Shown here one piece after another: positions 36,822-49,671 of a DNA stretch of 64,000 nucleotides; position 1 is the stretch's first letter, and each line of letters opens with the position of its first letter. Under the pieces are notes generated by a model. That model saw only the letters and a program-made list of their open reading frames with translations, did not search any database and was not told where the DNA came from. The translations under genes were made by a program, and so were the position numbers. The stretch lies in contig JARHVA010008428.1 in the NCBI GenBank assembly GCA_037957365.1, positions 62,001-126,000 on the forward strand, read 5' to 3'. This DNA is from Torreya grandis (lineage: Eukaryota; Streptophyta; Pinopsida; Cupressales; Taxaceae).

Positions 36822-39800
36822 TTTTTTAACTTGGATTTTCACCCTTTGAGGAGATGTCTAAGCTCTCCTCATTTTAGTGACATATGGAAACACCTCTAGG
36901 CTTTTGGGTAACCTAAGGATGAGGTGAATCTCTAGATAGGGCTAGCTCCCTTGATATACCACTTTCGATCAAAAATACACCTAACTTTTGGGGGGAGAGG
37001 GAGAGAGATAACTAAAATAAAACTATTATAAGGTAGGTGATACACTAAATAATATTATGACTTCTAACAATCTACATGTTACACATGAAATCAAGGGACT
37101 AACTGAACATACACTTCTTCAATCTACATCTTCTCACATCAATGTTACATTATGAGGTTATGGATGAAAGTGAAAAGCTATGAGGACTATATAAGAGGCC
37201 TTGAATGGAACTAATGAAAATAATAACTCACTCAATCCGTGACATTTCCTAGAATTCTTCACATGCCCTACAAGAAGAAGTTTTCCAACTGCAAATATGG
37301 TGAAATAATGAGACAACATGTTAAAGAATGCATAGTATTTGATAAGAAAGATTCATCATATAAGTAAAAGATACTTATAAATATTCATGAATTGGTAAAA
37401 ATAAGTAGTATTTTTGATCAAATGGTATGAAAATGAGCAGGGCTTCACCATACTTAGGTGGAGCATAAGCTACAATGGTCAAAATGGCTAGTTCTTATAG
37501 AACTTGAGAGAGAGAGAGAAGAAGAGAGAAGTTAAAGGGACAAAAGGATAATTTTCAATCTGATAAAATAAGTTATTTATGAAATATAATAGGATTTGGG
37601 ATGAACCATGAAAGGTTAGGAATCCCAAATGTCCATCCAAGTCATCAAACTCTTGTAAAGTGGCATGAAATTCCCTTAACTAGCTCAAAAAAACTACCTT
37701 CATTATTATCACTATTTAAATGAATAATAAATAATTATTAATAGGTATGATGATTTGGATCAAGCGAAAGACTTCAGATATGCCTCTCCATGCATTAGTT
37801 ATAGGCCTAGTCATCTGAAATCATCTAGAAAGGAGTTATCATCATCTACAGTCCAAAAATCTCCCATTTCATGTACCCTACACACTGGAGCTATAATTTG
37901 GATTTAATTTATCATATAAATAAATTGGAGTGAGTTTAATACAATATTAAATACCTTCCATGTCCTAAAAATCATTAGGGGCACCTTAAATCACTTACAC
38001 TTAGAGTTTTCACACTTCTCATTATCTAGTCACTATGCTAGTTTTGACTGGATGAGATGAAGCTACTTGTTTACATAATTAAGAGTCTTTTCAAATTATT
38101 AAATGGAAATATAAAGTTATAAAAAGTCTATATATTCTTCCCAAACTTGATTTCATCCTCATAATCTTTTTAAAACTTATAAAACATATAAAATAGTAAA
38201 AAATACCTTATTTTGTATCTTGTTTATACAAGTACATAAAACCAAAAATCTTAGGGAGGATATTTATGGATTCCTATGAAATTTAAAATAATCATGTTGG
38301 TTAAAATAGTCCATTAGATTAGATATCCAACTATATTTCTCCAAACTAGTCAGTGGCAAGGGTTTGCAAGGGTTTTAAATTGTTTCCATTCTTAAGGATT
38401 GTTCATAAAAACATGACATTCAATATATTTAAGGAGTAATAAGATTTGAAAAAAATGATTGAAAACTAAATATATTTCCCTAGGTTCATTTCAATTTTTT
38501 TGGATCCATTATACACCTTTATAAGCCTAAACCACTACTTAGATACATTCCTTAGTTGACTGTCTATCTACAGTCACCTACAAGTGACTACAGGCAGATT
38601 CTATAGGTGATTTATATCATCAAAACCCATAAAAAATAACATGTATAAACCCTTTAGGATTATTTATAGTTATTTTGTGGTTTTTAGATGTCATTTATTC
38701 ACTTATCTTAGTCTAAACCATCACCTATAAACTTTGTCTAGTCTTTTGTCTATCTACAGTCACCTATAGTGGCTATAGGGTCTTGTAATTGTTTATTTAC
38801 TTAGTTTGGCCTTGAAAATGGTTCTTCAAGACCTCCTTGAAGCTATTTACACCATCCCATAGTTACACTTACTCATTCTATGCCTAAAATTCATTCTATT
38901 ACTAAGGTTATGAAACTTAGCCCTTATGATAGCCTCACAACTAGCCTGTAGGTTGCCTTTTTCATGGTTGGGTACTTGTAGGTGGCATAGAACTTGAAAC
39001 CCTGCATATTTGCATCAGCCAAATTACCTTAATTTACATTTTTATATCACTCCATCAGCTAGACCATTCCAAACATGAAGGTATACTTCATTTGTTTCCT
39101 AGGATATTGAAATCCATTTAAAACACAAAAATTATAGATGTTAATGTAGGTTTTTAGTGTGTTTCCAAGAAACTTTGAGCCCTCAAAACATCACCCTCCA
39201 CCAATATTATTTACCTCATCCTTATCATAGTTTATATAATATATAAAGGCTATAAAGTAACACAAACTCAAAGTTCACCCCTCAAAAACATGATGGATAT
39301 CATGGAGATATGAAGACAAGTTCCAAAACATCCATATTAATGTTAAAACCACTTGAAAACATTTAAACAAAGTAGGCAAAATGTTTAATGATTGGTTTAG
39401 CATGGTGAATAAGTTTTTAACCAATATTTCACTCTTGAAAAAATCTAAATGAACTCTCTGCATCTATTAATTACTTGAACTGATTGATATACCATGATTA
39501 AAACTCCATGAACAAGATGGACAAGCTCATACATGTGATCGTAAGTGAAATCGAGCAAAAGGTTGACTATTATAAAAGGTAAGGCTGAAAGAATCCCAAG
39601 GCATAATATAGCTAAACTAAAAAATGGAAGGAGGTGAATATATGGATTTTAGACCTATGGAAAACCATATCCCATCTACATAAAACCTCTATAGGAAACC
39701 AACATTCTACAAATAGGAAGAACTTTGACTGAGACTGCATATAGTGGCACCTTCATTTCAACATGGACTAACTTGCCCATAAAAACACCATGACACATGA

Positions 39801-40598
39801 AATTAAGTATGGAGACCATATGAGAAGGTGTAAAAAATCCTATGTAGTCAACTTCAACTAGTTCATATGGATTTTTGACCAAAATGGAGAAAAACATATA
39901 GGATGCATGAAACAGCTAACAAAAAAGTATAGTCAACTTCATGAGGGTGGTCCATAAAACACATGCCACCATTATTTTAAATATTATAATATAAATTAAT
40001 TAATTTAAATGTAATACAACCTCCCAAAATAATTTATCTTGAAACCTCCTGAGCTATCCATACTAAGCACAAACCTAAAGATCACTTCTGTATGTCTAGG
40101 AAAGAAAAGATGGATCATAATGGTTTTGGATTATAAATGGAACTTAAAAATCATGTAAATAATTTACATGAGTGTGAGGAAGATTAATATTACTTCGATT
40201 ACCATTTCCATGTGGCACACTTCCCCATGAGTCATACAAGTTCCAAATGTTCTCTTTTCAATTGGATTCTTAAATTTCAATTAAGCAAACTACAAGATTC
40301 TAATTTAAATGACATATCTAATAATTAAACTAACCTCTTGGATGATTTAATGAAAATGGGACACTTTTTTACCTTGGTAAATAAGCCACTTGTAATAATG
40401 ACCCCTAAAAGCCCATGAAATGACCCAAAATGACAAATTGACTAATATGACTATGACCAAGGATAGGATGACATTAAATGACATCAAATAACATATAATA
40501 CAGCCTATGAACATAAATTATACCCTATGAAATATCTAAAACTCATTTTTTTACATGTAAGAGTCTCAAATCAACCTAAAAGTCAAATTTGGTTAACA
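36822..40598 (-). repeat. E3 left LTR (with ~1-kb internal deletion)
   Basis: Starts 'ttttttaacttggattttcacc' (decayed TGTTGTCACTT...) and ends 'ggttaaca'. Colinear with the right LTR except near 38430-38470, where about 1.05 kb found at roughly 44995-46080 is missing. The solo LTR at 17807-23182 has that segment (for example the 'tatctgagacaaaatag' phrase at 20080), so the left copy lost it. Confidence 0.85.
38571..38790. repeat. Inverted 'cacctatagg' motif cluster in E3 LTR
   Basis: Contains 'agtcacctacaagtgact' (self-complementary arms AGTCAC/GTGACT), 'tctataggtgat', and then 'tctacagtcacctatagtgg'. It is the densest patch of a CCTATAGGTG / CACCTATAGG motif that recurs through all LTRs of this family. 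The right LTR has the same patch at about 46205-46415. Confidence 0.5.
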
Positions 40599-40759
40599 AA
40601 TTGGTGACTCATAGGGGTAGTATACCTACTATACTAACTAGACTAGTAGCCTTATTAGTCCATTAGGTCTAGGGAGTCAACTAAAGTATGAGACAAACAA
40701 GAAGGATTTTACCATTAATCACAATGTTTGATCAAGATAAGACTAATGAGTACCTCAAC

Positions 40760-40820
40760 CACACAAAGCAAAAGCAACACACATGTACTTCATGAGCACT
40801 TATGGAACACACACACCAAA
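40760..40820 (-). other. Conserved CA-rich motif, E3 copy
   Basis: 'caacacacatgtacttcatg' followed by 'agcacttatgg' and a CA run, matching the E1 and E2 copies in order and in distance from the LTR. Confidence 0.55.
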
Positions 40821-41054
40821 CTAAAAAAACTCAAACAATAACTAACCTAAGATGAAAACTCCCTCTTGGATCAAAGGGAAAGTTTTAAACTCTTTTTGCT
40901 TCAAAACATGAATGATTTAGTGAGGCATATAATTTTTTTTCCTTTAGCATTGATGCCTCCAAATTTTTCATGATGTTTGCTAATTTCATTGGCATGATTT
41001 TCATTGAAAAATAGGTAGCTTCCAATAGGTTGGCTATAGAAATTAACCCTTATT

Positions 41055-43045
41055 AAATATAAACAACCTCAACCTTCTCATGTGGATCTTCCATTACAAT
41101 CTCATTGTTAATTTCCATATGGCTCTCAATAAGATTGGGTTTCTTCTCAGCTACAAGCTCTTCTAGCTCATCAAAGAGCTTTGCATACTCTATCCAATCT
41201 TGATCATTGTCCTCCATGGAAGATTATTTATTCACCTTGTCATGTACTTGTCCCTCGACTTCAAAAAACTCTTCAAGCTCTTGAAATAACTTAATTTTTT
41301 ATTTTTAATCATCCTTGTCCTCTTTATCATCTATAACCACTACCTCTTCAATCTTCTCTTCTAGATGTATGATGTCATCAATTTGATGTTATATAATCTC
41401 TAATGTATCTGATGGTGGTTCAATATTAGGCTGAGGTATTGGGTCATCTTCAAGAACACATCTTGCACATTGGTCTTAAGAGAGTTTTCTATATCTAAAA
41501 CTTCCTTGGGAAAGACTTGAAATTATTCTCCATACATAATAGCACATTCCTCTTCATACTTGAGATGATCATCCAAAAAATTTAAATTATATGTAGAGTC
41601 TTCTTCAAGAGCTGAAATATCTTATATTTATTTTTACTTTATGGTGGTGCCAAGACTAGGCATCTTGAAATCATGTGACCTAGCCCATTGAGGCTGTCAT
41701 GGAGGTATGCCTTTTTTAAGTAGGAGTTATAAACTTTTATCAACCAACTACTCTTTTTAAGTTCCCATACCATAGGTCCATCAAGGAAAAGGGTGATTGA
41801 GTGAGGACAAGATGAACTTGTTGGTGTATGTGGCACATAGAACTCAAAATTAAATTGAGATTGAAATGTAGAGGGCTCTTTTGTATGCTCTTAAGGAAGG
41901 GGAGGTAGACCTTGAGCTCAAACAAAGTGATTTTATTCCTTCCACTTGAAAATTGATTCATTCACATTTGATTTATCTTGATGTCTCTCTTGAGGAAGGG
42001 TGGATGGGGTGTGTTTAGGCATATGATTTTCTTTTGGGTCTAAACCTTCCATCACACCTTGACTTAGCAATTTCATTTTTGCCTTAAACTCTTCAATCTA
42101 CTTGGCTAGATTCTCTTAGAAAAATTTATATTGAAGTTCATAGGCATCATCATAAGGATGAGTAGTAATAGAAGGATGACATGGATAATAAGAGGTCTCT
42201 TGAGGAAGGGTGGGAGGGACTTGCATAGGATCAAGTTTTTCTTCAACTTCACACTTTTTATCTCAGATTTTCTTCTCCTTCCTTCCCCATGATTCCACTA
42301 TCTCACTCTAGATTATGATGTTGGTATTAGGAGACTTTTATTGAGATGGTGATGCAAATTTAGGAGTGGATGAAGTATTCAATAAACTTGGAATCTCCTT
42401 AGGCTTAGAATCTCCACCTTGTCTCCAACTTGGAATGGCATATCTATAGGTCTCTTCTTGAGGTGGGGATGTAATGAGAGAGGGAAATGAGGGTTTATAT
42501 TCCACTTATTTTAATAATAATATGTAATTATATATTTTATTATTGGCCAACTCAATATTCATATTAAGCTTTGCTTTAAACATAAGGCTAGTCTTTTCAT
42601 CTCTCTATTCCACTTGATTTGGAAAAGGATGAATTTGGAAATTTTGATTTGGCTCATGATTAGGGATCAAATATGGCTGATAGTAATCTTGAGGAAGTGG
42701 ATATGAAGGCTGATAGACTTGATGAGGCTGAATTTCATTCATTATTAGCCTATCCTCTAAATAAGAAACTAAGCCACTCACATCTAACATTTCACGTATG
42801 AGCCTTTGCCAATTAGCTCTCTTAATAGGTAACCACTCTCTTTTGACCAAATCTAATGCATCTCTTGCCTTATGAATTAAATTTATAGGAACATCTTGAT
42901 CATGTTCGATTAGTGTATCAAGCTCTAACATATACTTATCATACCTCAAAAGAGTTTTCTTGAAGGTGGAAATGGATTGAGTTGAGAAGTGGATAGGTTG
43001 ACCAAGAGAAACAAGATATTGAGAAGGCTAGTTATAGGCCTGATA
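41055..43045 (-). pseudogene. E3 long accessory reading frame
   Basis: About 660 codons on the minus strand with few stops and shifts. Order: a Tyr/Gln/Pro-rich start (EVYQAYN, SQYLVSLGQP); a conserved-looking helical part open for 114 codons (42949-42605: RYDKYMLELDTLIEHDQD, INLIHKARDALDLVKREWLP, NWQRLIREMLDVSGLVSYLE); a second Y/Q/P part (QPHQVYQPSYPLPQDYYQPY); a linker with two 'STLPQE'-type repeats (42.2 and 42.0 kb); an open stretch at 41961-41639 (LDGPMVWELKKSSWLIKVYN); and an acidic module (IEPPSDTLE, QIDDIIHLEEKIEEVV, FQELEEFFEVEGQVHDKV, LFDELEELVAEKKPNLIE) ending near 41060. The acidic module matches E1. It is not a recognised gag: no zinc knuckle or Retrotrans_gag motif was seen. 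It is the best-preserved copy of this protein. Confidence 0.7.
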
Positions 43046-43374
43046 AACTTCATGAATGGGATGATAAAATTCATTTTAATCTGGTACACTTCATGATAGT
43101 CTGATTAAGAACTTGATCTTGTTGCTAGGGAATGACACAGGATTGAAATGTCTCACTAGCTTATGTAATACAAATCTCAACACCAAAATTAGCCGTGAAA
43201 CCTCATTGAAAACAAGAATATAAAGGAAAATTTTATAAATAATATTCAAAAGATAACCTAAGATATTTGACAAGCTGATATAGCTTCATAGTCACCATTG
43301 ATGCTTAGATACATGCCTTCAAAGGCTAATTTCTGAGAGACAACACAAAAAATATCTTAATTTATTAGACCAAG

Positions 43375-43393
43375 AGACCCATCAAGCATGCCA
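43375..43393 (-). other. Primer-site-like motif of E3
   Basis: Minus strand TGGCATGCTTGATGGGTCT, five bases inside the right LTR. Homologous to the motifs at 15016-15034 and 50508-50526. Confidence 0.55.
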
Positions 43394-43398
43394 AAAAC

Positions 43399-46300
43399 TA
43401 TTGTCACTTTTATTTTCACCATTTTAGGAGATACCTAAGATATCCTCATCCAAGTGGCATAATGGAAACACCTCTAGGCTTGTGGGTAGCCTAAGGATGA
43501 GGTGAATCTCTAGATAGGGCTAGCTCCCTTGGTGTACCTCTTTGGATCACAGCTACATCTAAAATTTTGGGGAGGGGGGGAAGGGAGAGAGATAAATGAA
43601 ATAAAACTATTATAATGGAGGTGATACACCAAATAATATGAGGACTTTTAACCAACTTCACGTTTTACATGAAATTAAGAGACAAACTGAACATACACTT
43701 CTCTAATCTACATCTTCTCACATCAATGTTACATTATGATGTTATGGATGAATGTCCAAATCTAGGAGGGCAAAACAAGAGGAATTGATTGGAAATAATT
43801 AAAATAATAAGTCACTCAATTCTTGACATTTCCTAGAACACTTCACATTCCCTACAAGAAGAATCTTTCAAACTGCAAATAGGGTGAAAGAATGAGACAA
43901 CATGCTAAGGAATCCATAGACTTCACTAATCAAGATTCATCATCAAATTAAAAAACACTTATGAATAGTCATGAAGAGGTTAAAATCAGTAGTATTATTG
44001 ATCAAATGGTATGAAAATGAGTAGGGATTAACCTTAATTAGGTGGAACATAAGTTATAATGGACAAAATGGTTAGTTCCTATAGAACTTAAGAGATAGAT
44101 AATAAGAGAGAAGTTAAAGGTTCAAAAGGACAATTTTAAAGATAATAAAATAAATTAATTTTGAATTATAATAGGATATTTGATGAACCATGCAAGCTTA
44201 GGGATCCCAAGTGTCCATCCAAGTCATCAAACTCTTGCAAAGTCACATGAAACTCCCTTAACTAGCTCACAAAAATTACCTTCATGATTATCACTATTTG
44301 GACACATAATAAATGATTAGGAATAGGTATGATGATTTATATGAAGGTAAATAATTTTATACATGTATCTCCATGCATTGATTGTAGGCCTATTCATCTA
44401 GAATCATATGAAAAGGAGTTATCATCATCTATAGTCTAAATAATTCCCCCTTTATGTACCCTATACACTTGGCCTCAATTTTGGATTTAATTTCTCATGA
44501 AAATATGTGAGATGGAGTGTATTATAAGTTTTAAAACCTTCCATTTAATTATAAGCATTAGAATCACCTTAAATAACTTACACTTGGAATTTTCACACTT
44601 CTCACTAGTTTGTCCACTATGTTAGTTTTGATTGGCTGAGATGAATTTATTTTTTTCATAATTAGGATTATTTTCAAATAATTAAATGGAAATATGTAGT
44701 TTAAATAAGTATATATATTCCTCTCAAACTTTATTTCATCCTTAAACTCCTTTTATAGCTAGTAAAACACACAAAATGGTCAAAAATACCCTATTTGTAC
44801 GAGTGTGTACAATCAAAAGGCATGGGGAGGAGATTCAAGGAGTCCTCTATAATTTACAATAATAATATGGGTAAAAATATTTCATTATATTATATATCCA
44901 ACTTCATTTATCCAAACTATTCATTGGTAAGGCTTTGCAAGGTTTTTAGCTTGTTTCCATTCTTAAGGTTTGTTCATAAAAAAATGACATTCAACCTAAA
45001 ACAAATTTCAAAAAAATGATGTTAAATGACCTTAATAACACCTCCAATATTATTTTTCCCCCATGAAAAGTTCAAGAGGGATGTGATATTTCAAACTTAT
45101 CCTATCAAGCCTATTTTCTTGTTCATTACAGCTCTGAGTTGGTTTCTAAGCTAAAAATGGCTTTCTCAATATTTATTTTAATTATAAATTATTTAAAACA
45201 TATATTTATGTATTAATATAAATTATATAATTCATGGTAATGATCATTTCATGCTAGAATTATGAATGAACCCTCATTTGGCCTTAGGACTGAACCTTGC
45301 CTAATAGGCTTGATTGCATGTTAGAGCTCAAAATCACTTTTGATGGTTTTACTTGCCTCTAAATTGATAAAAAAAACATATAATATGATCCCAAAGACAT
45401 GCCACAATCAATTTTAAAGTCCACTTAGATCTATAATTGAAAGTGACATCTTGTTTGGCCTTTAGGCATAACCATGCCTCATGAGCTTGTTTACACTTTT
45501 GAGGGTCCAGAGCACCTTGTTTGGTTTCATCCTTTATTTTAAGGTTATACATGTTTTAATATATGTTTTTTAACTTTATAAACATTTTTTTCATGTCTAA
45601 ATATCTCCTTGGTCACTCTTCATCCCCTTTTCCCTAAAACCTACCAGTTTTATGCTTAAGGGAAGTACCCCCTATCTGAGATAAAATAGGGGGTAATTCC
45701 CCTATTATCTCAAAAAAAATGAACGTTTTATTGGATTAAAAAAGCTACAAGGATTCCATACATAAAAATCAATCCACTGGTCTATCAATTTGACCTTCAA
45801 ACTTCTTCCAAAACTAAAAAGGACTATGTATTTGAGTATTGTGCTCAAGGTCTCTATTAATAGATTATGTTTTGAACTATAAGAACCATTTATCTACATG
45901 TATTAAATTTCAAAAAGTATCTATATAATATCATGATAAATATAATATTGTTATATTTCTATTTACCATTTGAAACTTTTTACATAACCTTCCCATCCTT
46001 GAATCTTCAAGACTAGGCTTCACTTAAACTGACTGTGCAGACCTATTTAGTGCTCTTAAGCATGGGCTTATAGGTGTAATAATATTTTAAAATAATTATT
46101 TAAACCTAAATATATTTATCTATGTTCATTTCACATATTTTTGATCCATTATACACCTTGATAAGCCTAAACCTCTCAGATACATTCCTTAATTGATTGT
46201 CTAACTATAGTCACCTACAAATGACTATAGGTAGATTCTATAGGTGATTTCTATAATCAAAACACATGACAAATATAATTTATAAACCCATTATTATTAT

Positions 46301-48216
46301 TTATATTTATTTTTTGATTTTTTAAATTCCTTTTTTCACTTGGATTAGTCTAAACCATCACCTAGAAACTTTGTCCAGTCTTCTATCTATCTACAGTCAC
46401 CCATAGTGGTTATAAGGTCATATATGTGTTTATTTACTTATTTTGGACTTTAAAATTGTTATTAAAGACTTTCTTGAATATATTTATATCACTCTTTGAA
46501 TAAAATTACTCATTTTGTGCTTGAAATACATTTTATTACCATGTTGTGAAACTCAGTCCTTATGATAGCCTCATAACTAGTGTGTAGGTTGCCTTTTTCA
46601 TGGTGGGGTATCTGTAGATGGCATGGGGCTTGAAACCCTACATATTTTCATCATCCTCATTACCTTCATGTACATTTTTATATCATTCCATCATATAGAC
46701 CTTTCTAAACATGAAGTTATTCTTTATTTGTTTCTTAGGATATCAAAAGCCATTTAAAACATAAAACATGGAGAGTTTAATGTAGGTTTTTAGTGTGTTT
46801 TAGAGCAACTTTGAAGCCTGAAACCATCACCCTCTACCAATATTCTTGAACTCATGCTTGGTTTAGTTAATATCCTATATATAGGCTACAAATTAACTCA
46901 AACTCAAAGTTCACACCTCAAAAACATGATGGATATTAGGGAGATATGAAGACAAGTTCCAAAACATACATATTAATGTTAAAACCACTTGTAGACATCT
47001 GAATAAAGCACGTAGAACATTTAATGACTAGTTTATCATGGTGACTAAGTTTGTAACCAATATTACACTATTTCAAACATCTAAATAAACTCTCTTCATC
47101 TATTAATGACTTGAACCAACTAATATATCATGATTACAACTCTATGAACAAGATAGACAAGCTCATACATGTGACTGTAACTGAAATTTTGAAAATTTTT
47201 GACTATGAGTAGAGTTAAGGATACAAGATGCCCAAGGCATGATATAGTGAAACCAAAACATGAAAGGAGGTTAATATATTTATTTTAGACCTATATAAAA
47301 CCATATCCCATCTACATGAGACCTCTATAGGAAACGAACATTCTACAAACAGAAGAAACATTTATAGAGACTACATATGGTGGAACCTTATTTTCAACAT
47401 GGACTAACTTTCCCAAAAAAACAACATGAAACATGAAACTAATTATGGAGACCATTTGATAAGGTAGACAAAATCCTATGAAGTGAACATAACCAATTAG
47501 TTCATACAAATTTGTCTAAAATGGAATAAAACCTATAGGGTGCATTAAAAATCTAAAAGAAAAGTAGAGTCAACCTCATGAGTTTGGTTCATGAATAATA
47601 GGACACCATTATTCAAAATATTTTAATTTAAATGAAGGTATATGAGTGTACTACAACCTCCCAAAATCATTTGTCCTAAAACTTCCTAAGTTGTCTATAC
47701 TAAGCACAAACTAAAGGTTAACAAAGATGGAAAAGAATAGTTTTGGCTTAAGAATGGCACTTCCAGAGCATGCAAAGAATTGAGATGAGTGTGAGGAAGA
47801 TGAATAGGCCTTTCATGATATTTTACCTCATGGCACACTTCCCCATGAGTATTAAAGTGCCAAATGCTCTCTTTTCAATTGGATTATTGAATTTTAGTTA
47901 ATAAACCTGAAAGATTCTAATGTAAATAACATCATTGATAGATAAACTAACCTCTTGGACACTTTAAATGAAAATGGGACACCTGGACACCTTAAAAACC
48001 ATGCCACTTCTATTTATGACCCCTCAAACACCATTAAATGACCTAAAATGACAAATTGACTAATATTACTATGACCAAGGCTAAGATGACATTAAATGAC
48101 ATTAAAATAACATATAATACACCCCATGATGTTAAATTAAACCCTTAAAACATCTAAAACTCATATTTTTACCTATAGGGGTCCTAATTTGACCTGAAAA
48201 TCATATTTTATCAACA
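43399..48216 (-). repeat. E3 right LTR (4.8 kb; 5' LTR in its orientation)
   Basis: Starts 'tattgtcacttttattttcacc' and ends 'ttttatcaaca'. Longer than its partner by the segment at about 44995-46080. Frames at 44795-45019, 45349-45552 and 47312-47509 are not open in both LTRs of the pair and are not called. The frames at 39676-39897 and 47312-47509 occupy the same place in the two LTRs and read similarly (SHMVSILNFMCHGVFMGKLV / YQMVSIISFMFHVVFLGKLV), which simply reflects LTR homology. Confidence 0.88.
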
Positions 48217-48221
48217 ATACC
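48217..48221. repeat. Target duplication, right copy, of E3
   Basis: ATACC, identical to 36817-36821. Confidence 0.85.
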
Positions 48222-48239
48222 TAGTCCTAAATACCATAT

Positions 48240-48655
48240 AGGACCAATTTAAATTCAAATATTCTCTAATATTAGAAGTAAAATCTCTTGACATGCAAAG
48301 ATCAAATTAAGGTGACACATCCACAACCATAACATCTTGAGGAATAGTGAAAGTAGGACAAGCACGAAGAACAAGTAACACACCTTTGATTATGCTAATC
48401 CATATAGTTGTAACACTCCCTTGGAATGAGGCTCATACTTCAAATTCAACTTATCAGCTACTTACTTGGGAATGATTGAATTATTTTTTCCACTATCAAT
48501 CAAGAAATTATGAATAAAATTATCTCCAATGATGATAGAGAGATAAAATAGAGGAGGTTTATCTACTTTCTCAATTTGGTTTGATTTTCCCTCACTAGTC
48601 TTCAATGTGTTTATCAAGACGTCCCCTTTCCCATGAGGCTATTTAGTTTCCAGTT
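48240..48655 (-). pseudogene. E2 aspartic protease (retropepsin-like) remnant
   Basis: Minus-strand frame with KVDKPPLFYLSIIIGDNFIH, then FLIDSGKNNSIIP and VADKLNLKYEPHSKGVLQLYG. After a frame change it reads PTFTIPQDVMVVDVSP and FDLCMSRDF. This is the layout of a plant Ty3/gypsy protease: a beta strand before a (L/I)DSGA-type active site, then S-IIP, and a later Y-G-LL-SRDW-like segment. The active-site triad is D-S-G, as seen in several plant gypsy lineages, with Lys replacing the usual Ala after it. It processes the Gag-Pol polyprotein in intact relatives. One stop and at least one frameshift break it. It lies about 1 kb downstream of gag and fixes E2 as minus-strand. Confidence 0.75.
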
Positions 48656-49671
48656 TGTGTTTGGATATCTCTTCTTGGAGTAGGTATAATTGTCTAAGTA
48701 TTGATAGTGTATCTTATATTTATACACTTACATGAGACTTATTCATCTACTCTATAATGTTAGTGAAAGATCCATTAACCTTATCTTCTCCACTAATAGG
48801 AATTATATTACCTATAACTTGGTGAATTTTGAGGTGTGAAAGAATTCTTAGCATTCTAAATTCTTTGATCTATTTATGCATTTAGGACTACATTAGACAT
48901 ACCTACCATTTAGAGTGTTTGAAAATTAACTGATGGAACATTACCATCCCCTTCAATCTCTTCAATTGAATTTATCTTTGACCTTATGTTTTAAGCTATA
49001 TTACATGAATCTTTGCTTGATTTATCTTGCTAATTCACAAAAAATGAGTCATCTTGCTACCAATTGAATAAAGTAGACCCCACTTAAGTACTCTCTCCAT
49101 TGTTCTATCCTCCATTAGGTACCTCATCTTGAGTCAAGGTTGGCATTCTTCCCAAGTTTACCATGCAATCTTGATTGAAGTACTCATTAGAATAGGTAGA
49201 TGGATCATGAGGTTATTTCCATAGAGGCTGACCCTCATGATATTGAGTAAGGTTTTTTTGAGTAGGCACTAATTATTTTGAGAGGGAGAATTGGGATTAT
49301 AACCATTATATGATTTTTCTTGAATGAGATGCCCTTGATCATAAATATGACCTTGAAAGGGGGGTATATTGCTTTGATAGTTTGGATAGGACTAATTATG
49401 TTGGTAGTGGGTTTAGAAAGGTCTCTCTTGTTGCTATTGTATGATCCTGTTAAAACCAAAAATATCTTTATCAAGAGCCTTCACTATTTCTACCTAATTA
49501 GACTTACTTGATCAACTAGGGGTAGTTGGCTTATGTTTTAGTGTATGGATGGGAGAAAAAATAGGTGTAGGGGTTTGTAAATTAGGAAATAGAGGAATAG
49601 AGGGTATTGTATAAATATTCCCATCTTGTATCAAATAATTCTCATCTCTAATGGCCATTTCATAGGCATTA
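48656..49671 (-). pseudogene. E2 gag-protease linker remnant
   Basis: Minus-strand coding-like sequence with changing frame. It includes FINAYEMAIRDENYLIQDG just after gag, a Tyr/Asn/Pro/Gln-rich part (KSYNGYNPNSPSQNN), then TYSNEYFNQDCMVNLGRMP, TLTQDEVPNGG, and NSIEEIEGDGNVPSVNFQTL before the protease. No CCHC zinc knuckle was found. The minus frame at 49235-49474 is one out-of-phase slice of it; the plus frame 49320-49511 is a shadow. Confidence 0.45.

Larger units (their letters stand above)
40599..43398 (-). mobile_element. E3 internal region (2.8 kb)
   Basis: Runs on the minus strand from the primer-site-like motif (43393-43375), through the accessory reading frame (about 43045 to 41055), to the CA-rich block at 40820-40760 and the LTR. 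Same plan as E1. Confidence 0.75.
36822..48216 (-). mobile_element. E3: non-autonomous long-LTR element nested in E2
   Basis: LTRs at 36822-40598 and 43399-48216 surround a 2.8-kb internal region. Both sides carry the target duplication ATACC, and E2 internal sequence continues on both sides. On the minus strand the internal region holds a primer-site-like motif, one long decayed reading frame and a CA-rich block, as in E1. No gag, protease, RT or integrase was seen. Confidence 0.9.

Noticed and set aside
39275..39897. Minus frames in the E3 left LTR, one with a similar frame in the right LTR (47312-47509).
   Set aside because: The similarity is explained by LTR homology; the frames start and stop at different points and have no domain.
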